This document shows positions 9,741-18,245 of a DNA stretch of 37,108 nucleotides, in pieces. The DNA comes from Candidatus Sulfotelmatobacter sp. (GTDB taxonomy: Bacteria; Acidobacteriota; Terriglobia; Terriglobales; Acidobacteriaceae). The position numbers and the translations under genes were made by a program. Under the pieces are notes generated by a model. That model was not told where the DNA came from, ran no database searches, and saw only the letters and a list, made by a program, of their open reading frames with translations. The stretch spans positions 1 through 37,108 of the forward strand of contig JASHQK010000481.1 of the NCBI GenBank assembly GCA_030039195.1, read 5' to 3'. Positions within the stretch are counted from its first letter, which is position 1. Each line of letters begins with the position of its first letter.

Positions 9741-10376
9741 ATGAAGTTCAAAATCGACCGCATCATCAGCATTGCTACCCTGACCGCATCGCTGGTCGCG
9801 ATTTGTCTGGTTCTGAAGAGGCCTGCGCCGGTGACGCAGCCGCGAGTTCCGGCAGCAACGGAAGAACATGCGGGCTCGATCGATCAAAACATGGTGCCCT
9901 CAAGCGCGGTCGCGAGCCAGTCTCAGGGAGCTATCAGCAGCTCACCGCGAGCCAGCGCCTCCGCCGTTGCCCCGACTTCAACACCGGCTTCTGCGACCGC
10001 GCAGAGTAGCCAACCGCAAGCTCAACCTAAAGTTAACTCGGATGAGATCAGCGCCGTCCTGGCGCAGGCGCTCGGAGCGGCAGGGAGCGCGGGTCTCACC
10101 CCCGACTCAAATATCGGCAGCGGTGCGCCGCCCATCAAAGATCAGCAGATCAGCGTTGACGGCGATCTGGTGCACGGACAATTTCTCACCGAAATCGCCG
10201 GCAAGGATGTCTGGATCACGATCGCCGGGCACATCGGCGAGAAAGATGGCTACGCAACGTTCGATCCCACGGAGTTCAAGGTTGGCGATTTAGAAGTCCC
10301 GGTTTCGCTGGTCAATCCGGCGCTGCAGAAGAAGCTCGCAGAAGAACGCGATCGTTTGAAGGTTCCCAACAACTAG
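9741..10376 (+). CDS. Hypothetical single-pass/exported protein with Ser/Ala/Pro-rich linker
   Basis: MKFKIDRIISIATLTASLVAICLVLKRP TM/signal anchor, low-complexity region, then compact C-terminal domain; start at M14 of the 9702 ORF. Confidence 0.7.
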   Translation: MKFKIDRIISIATLTASLVAICLVLKRPAPVTQPRVPAATEEHAGSIDQNMVPSSAVASQSQGAISSSPRASASAVAPTSTPASATAQSSQPQAQPKVNSDEISAVLAQALGAAGSAGLTPDSNIGSGAPPIKDQQISVDGDLVHGQFLTEIAGKDVWITIAGHIGEKDGYATFDPTEFKVGDLEVPVSLVNPALQKKLAEERDRLKVPNN

Positions 10377-10420
10377 GGCGGGATCAAAGTGAAGTACGAA
10401 TGCTCCCTGCGGGATGCAAA

Positions 10421-10455
10421 GATCCTTCGGCGCAAAAAGCGCGCCTCAGGATGAC
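10421..10455. repeat. Copy of the ATCCTTCG...TCAGGATGAC intergenic palindromic repeat
   Basis: gatccttcggcgcaaaaagcgcgcctcaggatgac; shares ends with 1071-1096 and forms a GGCGC-AAAAA-GCGCGCC hairpin. Confidence 0.6.
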
Positions 10456-10489
10456 AAAGCAGTGATGGAATCAACGAACGATGTGAAAG

Positions 10490-11995
10490 CTAGATGCGAT
10501 TCTCGCCGGCAACCTTACCATACCACCGGCCAGACTCTTTGATGGTTCGTTCCTCCGTTTTGAAATCCACGTAACTGAGCCCGAAGCGCGGGCTGTATCC
10601 TTCCGCCCATTCGAAGTTATCCATCAAGCTCCAAGCGTGGTAGCTGCGGACGTTCGCGCCTTCGGCTATCGCCCGCGCCAGCGCAGAGATGTACTCGCGG
10701 TGATAAGAAATGCGGCGTTCATCGTGAATTTCGCCGTTCGCGTCGGGACTATCGTTATACGCGCAACCGCTTTCCGTGATCTCGATCGCCGGCCGGCTGT
10801 AGTCGCGCGTAATGCGCATAACCATGTCATACAAGGCTTTCGGCCAGACTTCCCAATCGAGGTCGGTCTTGGGACCCGACTGGCCGCCTTCCATCTTGAC
10901 CGGAAACAGCCATTCCTGCGCGCTCGTGACTCGCTCCAGCACCCTGGGCGCGGAGGCGATAGTGCGGGTGTAGAGATTGATGCCGATGAAATCTAACGGG
11001 ACGCGCATCGCCTCCATATCGCCGGGACGAATGCCCATGATGCGTTCCGGCAGAAAAGTCAGAGCGTTGGGATAGCGGCCGCGCAGCGGGGGATCGAGAA
11101 ACCATGTGTTCACGAAGGCGTGGGCGTGCTCGGCGGCGAGTTTGTCTTCCGCAGAATCGGTGGCCGGTTCGCAGGGAGACATCCAGAACGCGGTGCCTAC
11201 CCTCGCCTTGGGACATACGGCTTTTAGAGCGCGGAAACCGGCTCCCTGTGCCAGATTTACGACATGCGTAGCACGCAAGAAATCGACCAGACTCTTGCGC
11301 CCGGGCGCGTGTGTCCCTTCGAGATATCCCAGATCGACGAAGGAGTCCGGCTCATTGAACAGGGTCCAGTCGGAGACTCGATCGCCGAGCATCCGCGCAG
11401 CCAGCTGCACATACTCTGCAAATCGCGATGCCGTGTCACGGTCCGGCCATCCGCCGGCATCTTCTAAAACCTGCGGCAAGTCCCAGTGATAGAGCGTCAC
11501 GAATGGCCGGATTCCCGCTTCCAGCAGCGCGTCGACGAGCCGGCTGTAATAATCGATTCCCTTCGCATTCACCGCGCCCGACCCGGCGGGCTGCATCCGC
11601 GGCCAGGAAAGTGAAAAGCGATAGCTGTTGACATTCATCGCACGCATCAGCGCGAGATCTTCGCGCCAGCGATGATAAGAATCGCAGGCAATGTCGCCGG
11701 TGTCGCCGTTCTTGATCTTTCCCGGCGTATGTGTGAACCGATCCCAGATGGATTCTCCCTTGCCGTCTTCGTTCCACGCGCCTTCGATCTGATATGACGA
11801 AGTTGCGGCGCCCCAGAAAAATCCCTTGGGAAAAGTGAAGTCGGCCGGCGATTCGAATTGTGCAGCGGTGGAATGCCGAGGAGCGGTTGTCCCTGCTTTA
11901 GAAGAGACGCTGCATGCGGAAAATGCAACCGGCAGCGCGGCTAGAGCGCCGGCACTCAATGCGGAATGGATGAACTTTCGTCGTGTCAGGCGCAA
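10490..11995 (-). CDS. GH1 beta-glucosidase with Tat signal and lipobox-like Cys
   Basis: MRLTRRKFIHSALSAGALAALPVAFSACS (twin Arg, FSAC). FPKGFFWGAATSSYQIEGAWNEDGKGESIWDRF, WTLFNEPDSF acid/base, EITESGCAYND nucleophile region, SYHAWSLMDNFEWAEGYSPRFGL. Confidence 0.93.
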   Translation of the reverse strand: MRLTRRKFIHSALSAGALAALPVAFSACSVSSKAGTTAPRHSTAAQFESPADFTFPKGFFWGAATSSYQIEGAWNEDGKGESIWDRFTHTPGKIKNGDTGDIACDSYHRWREDLALMRAMNVNSYRFSLSWPRMQPAGSGAVNAKGIDYYSRLVDALLEAGIRPFVTLYHWDLPQVLEDAGGWPDRDTASRFAEYVQLAARMLGDRVSDWTLFNEPDSFVDLGYLEGTHAPGRKSLVDFLRATHVVNLAQGAGFRALKAVCPKARVGTAFWMSPCEPATDSAEDKLAAEHAHAFVNTWFLDPPLRGRYPNALTFLPERIMGIRPGDMEAMRVPLDFIGINLYTRTIASAPRVLERVTSAQEWLFPVKMEGGQSGPKTDLDWEVWPKALYDMVMRITRDYSRPAIEITESGCAYNDSPDANGEIHDERRISYHREYISALARAIAEGANVRSYHAWSLMDNFEWAEGYSPRFGLSYVDFKTEERTIKESGRWYGKVAGENRI

Positions 11996-12081
11996 ACTGG
12001 CTGGGCTCCATCAGGCATTGTAATGGAGCGGCGAAAGTTCCAGGAATGTGCTCTGAGAGTCCCGTCCCTTGCAATTCGCCT

Positions 12082-13662
12082 TTACTCTGGATTCAAGCTG
12101 TCGTACATCTTCCACAGCGAGTCGGCGGAAGCGCGGTAGACCACCCATCCCGTCCCGGCATCGGAGGTTTCGCGGAACAGTAATTCACCGCGCCCGTCTC
12201 CGTCCGCATCGACAGCATCGATCAGATCGAGGCGTGGAGTCACGTCGAGATGGTACTTGTCGGTGACTCCCACATACAGTTTGTGCACATTGTTGTAAAT
12301 GTCGGGGTACCCGACGATCGTAATCGAATACGTAAGATTGCTGAATTCCCCGGTTTGCGCGTCCGGCGGCATGTGCGCGTCCGCGCTGAAAACGATGACC
12401 GGCTGATTGCTGAGCCACAAGTCGTAGGCGATCATCTTCACATTTTCCAGGATCGGCTCGGGCATTTTTTTCGCCGGCTCACGGTGAGACGTCCGTGAAG
12501 GACGCGCTTCTGGCTTGATTTCCTCTTTCGCCTGCGCCTTCAAGTACGAGGCCAGTTGCTCTTTGGCGAGGGCCACCATCTGGTCGTGGCGTTGACTTTC
12601 CTCGCCCGTAAGCCACTCGAACGCATAGGAATGTGGCTCCGGACCGTGCGCATCCGAAATGGCCGGGATCAACTGAAGGGGCCCGGGGGTCGATTCACTC
12701 TTCGCGGCCGTCGACGCGGGCTTTGCCGACGCCGTTACTCCGGGCTTGCTGTAGCCAGGGAAATCTTCGTCGGCGAAAGACACTGCCGGCTTGCCGCGCC
12801 GTAACAGCGGACGATCGGCAGCACCCGCTCCGCTGTCATCTACCGGAACATTTTCTTGAGTGCTCGCCTTGCCGCTTCCGGGCTTGGCAGGAGCCGGGGA
12901 TGAATTTGTCGATGTCTGCGCCGATCCGGTCCCTGAACCGGTCTGCCCTGAGCTGGAGGGTTGGGAATCCGAAGACGAAGCCGGCTTAGACAGGCGTGGA
13001 GGTTCATCACCCGAACCACTCGAACTCGGCGACGATGATGGCGACGGCTCCGGCTTGTTCAGCCGCGGAGGCCCATCACTAGACCCTCCGGAGTTTGGGG
13101 ACGAAGCCGCCGGACCGCTCGCTGCCGGATTCTCTGGATAAACCTTCGTGGGATCTCTGGTCAGCCGCGGAGGAGCATCGGTATCGGTCAACCCGAGCGG
13201 CACCGCCCGGGCCGTCATCACAGTACTCTTGGTTTCTGTTCCTGCCGGAACCCAGGAGCCGGTTGCAAGCCACGGTACGGGCCCGTTCACGGCATTACTG
13301 TGCAGAGCGCTGCCCACGGTGAACAGCCCCTGGGAACTTCCGTCGCGCTCGACTTCATAAACCGTGCCCGATTCCAGCGCCATGGGCACAGGGTCGGCCT
13401 TGTACGCGCTTGCGTCCCAGAACTTGCCATCGATCATGATCGCGATGGGCACCAGCGAAGTCTTTCCTTTTTCTCCCATCTGCAGGATCGCGAGTGCCCG
13501 CGGCCCCAGGTCTTTCTTGGTCGGAAGCTTGTGCTCCGACGGCATGATTTGCGGAAGGTCGCCCTGAGCCGCGACCGGGGCGCTCCACAGTAAGGCGCAG
13601 GCCAGCATGCTCGCCGCGGCGAGGCCACGTATGCGGCGCGAAATTTCGTGCTCTAGAATCAT
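12082..13662 (-). CDS. Hypothetical exported protein with repeated PPRL-type Pro/Ser linker and C-terminal DADGDGRGELLF motif
   Basis: Signal peptide after M40 of the track ORF (MILEHEISRRIRGLAAASMLACALLWSAPVAAQ); repeats APPRLTRDP/GPPRLNKPEP/EPPRLSKPAS; C-terminal FG-GAP/Ca-loop-like DAVDADGDGRGELLFRE. Confidence 0.75.
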   Translation of the reverse strand: MILEHEISRRIRGLAAASMLACALLWSAPVAAQGDLPQIMPSEHKLPTKKDLGPRALAILQMGEKGKTSLVPIAIMIDGKFWDASAYKADPVPMALESGTVYEVERDGSSQGLFTVGSALHSNAVNGPVPWLATGSWVPAGTETKSTVMTARAVPLGLTDTDAPPRLTRDPTKVYPENPAASGPAASSPNSGGSSDGPPRLNKPEPSPSSSPSSSGSGDEPPRLSKPASSSDSQPSSSGQTGSGTGSAQTSTNSSPAPAKPGSGKASTQENVPVDDSGAGAADRPLLRRGKPAVSFADEDFPGYSKPGVTASAKPASTAAKSESTPGPLQLIPAISDAHGPEPHSYAFEWLTGEESQRHDQMVALAKEQLASYLKAQAKEEIKPEARPSRTSHREPAKKMPEPILENVKMIAYDLWLSNQPVIVFSADAHMPPDAQTGEFSNLTYSITIVGYPDIYNNVHKLYVGVTDKYHLDVTPRLDLIDAVDADGDGRGELLFRETSDAGTGWVVYRASADSLWKMYDSLNPE

Positions 13663-13747
13663 TCCATGTAGAATCTCGGCGGCTGGCCCTCCGCTTGCTT
13701 TATTGGCCCCGCCACGCGTCAAGTTCGATCTTCGACGAGGAAAGTTC

Positions 13748-14218
13748 ATGAATATCCATGATAAAGCGCCCGACTTCACTTTGCAGGACGAGAATGGAAA
13801 AGAAATCTCGTTAAAAGACCTGCGCGGAAAGACCGCGGTTTTATATTTCTACCCTCGCGCTGACACGCCCGGCTGCACCATCGAAGCGTGCGGGTTCCGC
13901 GACACATACAGTAAGATTCAGAAAACCGGAGCCGTGCTGCTCGGAGTCTCGCCCGATACGGTCGCGGCGGAGAAGAAATTCTCGGAAAAATTCAATCTCC
14001 CCTTCCCTTTGCTGGCCGATGCCGACAAGAAGGTCGCCCACGCCTTCGGCGTCATGAAAGAGAAAAACATGTACGGAAAGAAAGTGATGGGAGTGGCGCG
14101 CACCACGTTTGTGATCGGTCCCGATGGCAAAATCGAGCACATCTTCGAGAACGTCAAGCCTGACGGCCACGCCGAAGAGGTGCTGGAGTATCTGAAATCG
14201 ACGAAAAAATCGGCGTAG
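13748..14218 (+). CDS. bcp: Peroxiredoxin, BCP/PrxQ type
   Basis: APDFTLQDENGKEISLKDLRGKTAVLYFYPRADTPGCTIEACGFRD (Cys-x4-Cys PrxQ motif). Confidence 0.95.
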   Translation: MNIHDKAPDFTLQDENGKEISLKDLRGKTAVLYFYPRADTPGCTIEACGFRDTYSKIQKTGAVLLGVSPDTVAAEKKFSEKFNLPFPLLADADKKVAHAFGVMKEKNMYGKKVMGVARTTFVIGPDGKIEHIFENVKPDGHAEEVLEYLKSTKKSA

Positions 14219-14290
14219 CGAGATTGTTGCCCTAAAGAGAGATTCTATGTGTCCCAGAGGTACAAAGCCCCAGAAAGACGGTGAGATTTG

Positions 14291-14322
14291 TTTTCTCCGT
14301 GCCTCCGTGACTCCGTGGTGAA
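14291..14322. repeat. Copy of TTCTCCGTGCCTCCGTGACTCCGTGGTGAA dispersed repeat
   Basis: ttttctccgtgcctccgtgactccgtggtgaa; partial copies at 30838-30862 (inverted) and 31027-31060. Confidence 0.6.
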
Positions 14323-14327
14323 CGATT

Positions 14328-14957
14328 GTGATTCGTCCTCTGCTGCGCGAATTCTTTGCCCGTGATCCTCGAAAAGTCTCCCGCGAACTGCTGGGAAAGG
14401 TTCTGGTTCGCGCCAGCCAAGATCGAGATGCAACGCTTACCGCCCGGATCGTCGAAGTCGAGGCCTACCTTGGCGAAAATGATCCGGCAGCGCATGGTTC
14501 TGCCGGACGAACGCTCCGCAACGAAGTTTTGTTTGGCCCGCCCGGCCACGCTTACGTCTATTTCATTTACGGCAATCACTACTGCCTGAACGTTTCCTGC
14601 GAACCGGAAGGCCAGGCGGGATGCGTGCTATTCCGTGCGCTCGAACCACTCACGGGAATCGAAGGGATGGCTCAGGCGCGTGCCGTTACTATCCGCACTC
14701 CACGCGACCTGCGCCAGCTCACCAGCGGCCCGGGACGGCTCGCCGAAGCCTTCGGCATTACCCGCATCCGCGACAACGGATGCGATATGACATCGCCGAG
14801 CAGCGGTCTTTGGATCGGGAACGACGGATATCGTTCCAGACGTATCTGCCTCTCGCCGCGGATCGGAATCACCAAGGCGGCCGAGCGAAAGCTGCGCTAC
14901 CTGATCGCCGGCAATCCTTTCGTGTCAGGGCCCAAACGCCTGGCCGCCCAAGTCTGA
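14328..14957 (+). CDS. 3-methyladenine DNA glycosylase (AAG/MPG family)
   Basis: GTG start; LLGKVLVRA, IVEVEAYLGENDPAAHGSAGRTLRNEVLFGPPGHAYVYFIYGNHYCLNV, GPGRLAEAFGI. Confidence 0.95.
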   Translation: MIRPLLREFFARDPRKVSRELLGKVLVRASQDRDATLTARIVEVEAYLGENDPAAHGSAGRTLRNEVLFGPPGHAYVYFIYGNHYCLNVSCEPEGQAGCVLFRALEPLTGIEGMAQARAVTIRTPRDLRQLTSGPGRLAEAFGITRIRDNGCDMTSPSSGLWIGNDGYRSRRICLSPRIGITKAAERKLRYLIAGNPFVSGPKRLAAQV

Positions 14958-15178
14958 GGAGACAATTCCAGAGGGCCCGGTGCGCGAAAACCTGCCCCCT
15001 CTTGACCTCCGGGTGTACACTGTTCGGCGGGTTAAGTGGGGGAAAACCCGTGCTGGCCACGGCTTTTCACGTCTTCGCGAAAACATCCACAAATTGCCGA
15101 ACCCGCGAGAGCCTTCGCGGCATCTCAGTAGCTGGCAGAACTTCGTCCAGCGAAAAGGTCTTACCGACTGGAGTCCAC

Positions 15179-15943
15179 GTGTCCGCCCTGGCGCGATCTC
15201 GTTGCTTATTCGCTGCTTTTCTGAGCATCGCCACGGCCCTCCCGCTGTTTGCCGAAGGCGGCGCCATTGAGCATGTTCAGAAATTTCCGGATTACATCGT
15301 GATTGGCTTCGTGGGCGGATTCGTGCGGCATGACAATCCCAATCATGGGCCAGTTCAGGTGGCCGAGCGCATCGAACGCACCGATTCCTCCGATGCCTAC
15401 GTGCAAGTCTTCGAAAATCGGCACAGAAAAGCCGCCTACGAGACCGTCTTGCGTCTTCTGGATCGCGACCACGACGGCAGTCTCAGCCCACAGGAAAAAG
15501 ACCGGGCGCGCATCATTCTCTTCGGTCAAAGCTGGGGCGGTTCGGCCGTCGTGATGCTGGCTCGCGAACTGCGCCGCATGGGAATCCCCGTGCTGTTGAC
15601 CGTTCAAGTTGATAGCGTGGCCAAACCGTGGCAGAACGACAAGGTCATTCCGCCCAATGTCACCGAAGCGGTCAACTTCTATCAGACGCAGGGGCTGATC
15701 CATGGACGCCGCCAGATCCGGGCCACTGATCCTTCCCGAACCGAAATTCTGGGAAATTTCCGCTTCGATTACAGGCATACACCGGTTCAATGCCAGAGCC
15801 GGCTTTCCTGGTACGATCGCGTGCTCACGCCCGGCCACGCGCAGAGTGAGTGCGATCCTCGTCTTTGGAGCGAAGTCGAAGCGCTGGTACGACAGCATAT
15901 CGAGCCGCCGGCCAGTGCGGCCGTGGCAATGCCCCGCCCCTAG
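15179..15943 (+). CDS. Exported alpha/beta-hydrolase-like protein with EF-hand-type Ca2+ loop
   Basis: GTG start plus signal peptide VSALARSRCLFAAFLSIATALPLFAEGG; DRDHDGSLSPQE followed by IILFGQSWGGSAVVMLARELRRMGIPVLLTVQVDSV. Confidence 0.75.
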   Translation: MSALARSRCLFAAFLSIATALPLFAEGGAIEHVQKFPDYIVIGFVGGFVRHDNPNHGPVQVAERIERTDSSDAYVQVFENRHRKAAYETVLRLLDRDHDGSLSPQEKDRARIILFGQSWGGSAVVMLARELRRMGIPVLLTVQVDSVAKPWQNDKVIPPNVTEAVNFYQTQGLIHGRRQIRATDPSRTEILGNFRFDYRHTPVQCQSRLSWYDRVLTPGHAQSECDPRLWSEVEALVRQHIEPPASAAVAMPRP

Positions 15944-16106
15944 GATCGTGCTGGACCGTTGATCCTACTGGGCATTAGGGGGCAAAGAAATGAGGTTTTG
16001 GGCCGGGACAACTTCTCGGCGGAGATTGGGTTCAAATTAGATAGCTCTACCAGAGGTGTGTCGCCATCCCTGCGCAACTCACCTTGTCAGGTGGAAGGGG
16101 CCAACC

Positions 16107-16742
16107 ATGAGAATGTCCACCTTGTCGAACGCTCTTGTCGCAGCAGTTTCATCCGTTATTCTCGTTTGCTTACCCACCCCGGTTCTTGCCCAGCGTGGCG
16201 GAGGCGGCCACGGCGGCGGTGGAGGCGGTTTCCACGGCGGAGGTAGCTTCGGGGGTGGTTTCCATAGCGGCGGATACGGCGGTGGCTTCCATGGAAGTAG
16301 CGGCTTTGGAGGATATCGCGGCGGCTACGGCAGTCGCGGATTCGGTGGTTACGGCAATCGTGGCGGATTCTCCGGAGCGGGGCGCGGCTTCGCAGGTGGG
16401 CGAGCGTGGGCCGGTGACCGTGCCGCAACCCATGCCGGTCTGGCAGACGGCCAGTGGCATGGTTTTGCAGGATCCCGCGTCGCAGGCAACTTTGGCGGCA
16501 GAGCGGGATTCGGAGTTGGCTGGCGCGGCGGATATGGCCCATGGCGAGGCGGCTATGGTTATGGAGGTTGGGGCTGGGGTGGTTGGGGACTCGGTTGGGG
16601 TTGGGGCTGGGGCTTAGGCTTGGGATGGTGGGGGTCCGGCTGGGGATGGGGTTGGGATCCCTTCTGGTATTGGCCACCCTACTGGTATAACGCCTGGGGA
16701 CCCTGGTGGGGTTGGGACTACGGCGACGGCTATCCGTATTAA
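16107..16742 (+). CDS. Secreted Gly/Trp/Tyr-rich low-complexity protein
   Basis: Signal peptide MRMSTLSNALVAAVSSVILVCLPTPVLAQ followed by RGGGGHGGGGGGFHGGG..., then GYGGWGWGGWGLGWGWGWGLGLGWWGSGWGWGWDPFWYWPPYWY. Confidence 0.75.
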   Translation: MRMSTLSNALVAAVSSVILVCLPTPVLAQRGGGGHGGGGGGFHGGGSFGGGFHSGGYGGGFHGSSGFGGYRGGYGSRGFGGYGNRGGFSGAGRGFAGGRAWAGDRAATHAGLADGQWHGFAGSRVAGNFGGRAGFGVGWRGGYGPWRGGYGYGGWGWGGWGLGWGWGWGLGLGWWGSGWGWGWDPFWYWPPYWYNAWGPWWGWDYGDGYPY

Positions 16743-16781
16743 GATTTCAACACCGCGCGTTACGAGCAGTGAGGGTTCCCG

Positions 16782-16809
16782 ACCCTAACTGCGTTCTGAG
16801 TGTTAGGGT
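16782..16809. terminator. Stem-loop ACCCTAAC-N12-GTTAGGGT, possible terminator between convergent genes
   Basis: Read directly; 8-bp stem between the Gly-rich CDS (+) and panC (-); competing upstream pairing with AGGGTT at 16772. No clear U-tract. Confidence 0.35.
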
Positions 16810-16871
16810 GGGGATTCCGACTTTCTAAGCTATTTTGTTTGCTGTCTTCTTTTGTTTGCTGTCTTCCGGCT

Positions 16872-17717
16872 TTATTTCCCCAGCAGAATGTTATCGATCA
16901 ACCGGGTCGTTCCCACGTAGGCGGCTATGGCGACGAGCGCACCGTCGGAAATATCCGTAACGGGATCGAGCGTATCCCGATCGACGATCTCAAAATAGTC
17001 GAGCCGCACGGCAGGTTCGCTGCGAAATTCTTCGCGTCCGGCCTGCCGAAGCTTGCCTGCGTCCCGCTCCCCCGCATCCGCCAGCCGCTGCACGCGCATC
17101 AGCGACCGATGCAGCGCCAGAGCCTGTTTGCGCTGTTCCGCGTTGAGATAGGCGTTGCGCGAACTCATCGCCAGTCCATCTGGCTCGCGCACAATTGGGC
17201 ACGCCACGATCTCGACCGGAAAATTCAGATCGCGCACCATGCGACGAATGATCGCCAGCTGCGCTGCATCTTTTTGTCCAAAGAACGCCAGATCCGGCTC
17301 GACAATATGAAATAGTTTGGCGACCACGGTTGTGACGCCGCGGAAGTGTCCCGGACGCGAGCGGCCATCGAGCTTCCCGCTTAACCCTTCAACCGTCACC
17401 CAGGTTACAGCTCCCGCGGGGTACATTTCTTCGACGCTCGGACCGAACAGCCAGTCAACCCGCTCGCGCTCCAGCAGTTCGCGGTCGCGCTCGAACGATC
17501 GCGGATAGCTCGCCAGGTCCTCATTCGGCCCAAACTGCGTGGGATTGACGAAGATCGACGCGGCAACGGCGTCGCATGCCGCCTGCGCCGCACGCACCAG
17601 CGACAGATGTCCCGCGTGCAGTGCTCCCATGGTCGGAACAAGTCCCAGCCGCATGCCGCCTTGCCGCGCCGCGCGCGATGCGGCTCGCATCTCCTCAATT
17701 CTTGTGAAGAGTTTCAA
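16872..17717 (-). CDS. panC: Pantothenate synthetase
   Basis: GLVPTMGALHAGHLSLVRAAQ, VASIFVNPTQFGPNEDLASYPR, FFGQKDAAQLAIIRRMVRDL, REPDGLAMSSRNAYL. Confidence 0.97.
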   Translation of the reverse strand: MKLFTRIEEMRAASRAARQGGMRLGLVPTMGALHAGHLSLVRAAQAACDAVAASIFVNPTQFGPNEDLASYPRSFERDRELLERERVDWLFGPSVEEMYPAGAVTWVTVEGLSGKLDGRSRPGHFRGVTTVVAKLFHIVEPDLAFFGQKDAAQLAIIRRMVRDLNFPVEIVACPIVREPDGLAMSSRNAYLNAEQRKQALALHRSLMRVQRLADAGERDAGKLRQAGREEFRSEPAVRLDYFEIVDRDTLDPVTDISDGALVAIAAYVGTTRLIDNILLGK

Positions 17718-17727
17718 GAGTATATAG

Positions 17728-17766
17728 GGACAGCCGCCTCGGCTGTCCGGTCGAGCGACGCTCGAC
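17728..17766. repeat. Tandem perfect hairpins GGACAGCCG-CCT-CGGCTGTCC and GTCGAGC-GAC-GCTCGAC
   Basis: 17728-17748 (9-bp stem) and 17750-17766 (7-bp stem); intergenic upstream of panC. Confidence 0.7.
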
Positions 17767-17798
17767 TTTGATCCATGAAACGAAGGAGGGCGTCGGTC

Positions 17799-18245
17799 TC
17801 ACGTTTGCGGCACCCACCGAATCGCGACTTGCGACTCTTCCAGCAGTCCTCCCACCAACCCCTTGTTGCGCCGGATGGCAACGCCATCCTGGTCCGACGA
17901 CGCAGTCACTTCCGCAACTGCAACCACGCGTCCGTAGGGCCAGTTCGATCGCGGCAGTTGCGACAGCGCCCCGATCACCTCTTCCGGCTTCAATATGATT
18001 TCCGCGCTGTCGGCCGTGTCGTACAGTGCTACGCCATCCGCGCTAATAATCAAGTACGGATTGCGCCAGTTCTTTGTGTCCTGCACGTGTTCGTATTTTG
18101 CCGGATCGGCTGCGGGGATGGCCTGCAATATGGCTTCGGGGGACGGCTTTTTCGGCCCACTGCGCTGTGAACACGACGACAAGGCCAGCGCCAGAAAAAG
18201 GCAAATAGCCAGACGAGGGCGCGATCCCTTCACCTTCTCGGTCAC
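17799..18245 (-). CDS. Small putative lipoprotein of unknown function
   Basis: VTEKVKGSRPRLAICLFLALALSSCSQRS signal peptide with LSSC lipobox; GTG start overlaps the stop of the upstream Imm-like CDS by 4 nt (GTGA). Confidence 0.75.
   Translation of the reverse strand: MTEKVKGSRPRLAICLFLALALSSCSQRSGPKKPSPEAILQAIPAADPAKYEHVQDTKNWRNPYLIISADGVALYDTADSAEIILKPEEVIGALSQLPRSNWPYGRVVAVAEVTASSDQDGVAIRRNKGLVGGLLEESQVAIRWVPQT

Noticed and set aside
14621-15178. N-terminal extension of the 440-aa ORF at 14621
   Set aside because: First part overlaps the DNA glycosylase out of frame; a GTG with signal peptide at 15179 is the likelier start.
14980-15178. Leader before the EF-hand hydrolase considered as a riboswitch
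   Set aside because: Some G/C-rich pairing but no match to a riboswitch consensus I can recall; an Infernal/Rfam scan would be needed.
16156-16677. Minus-strand and alternative plus-strand ORFs over the Gly-rich gene
   Set aside because: Repetitive GGN sequence keeps several frames open; only the frame with a signal peptide is credible.
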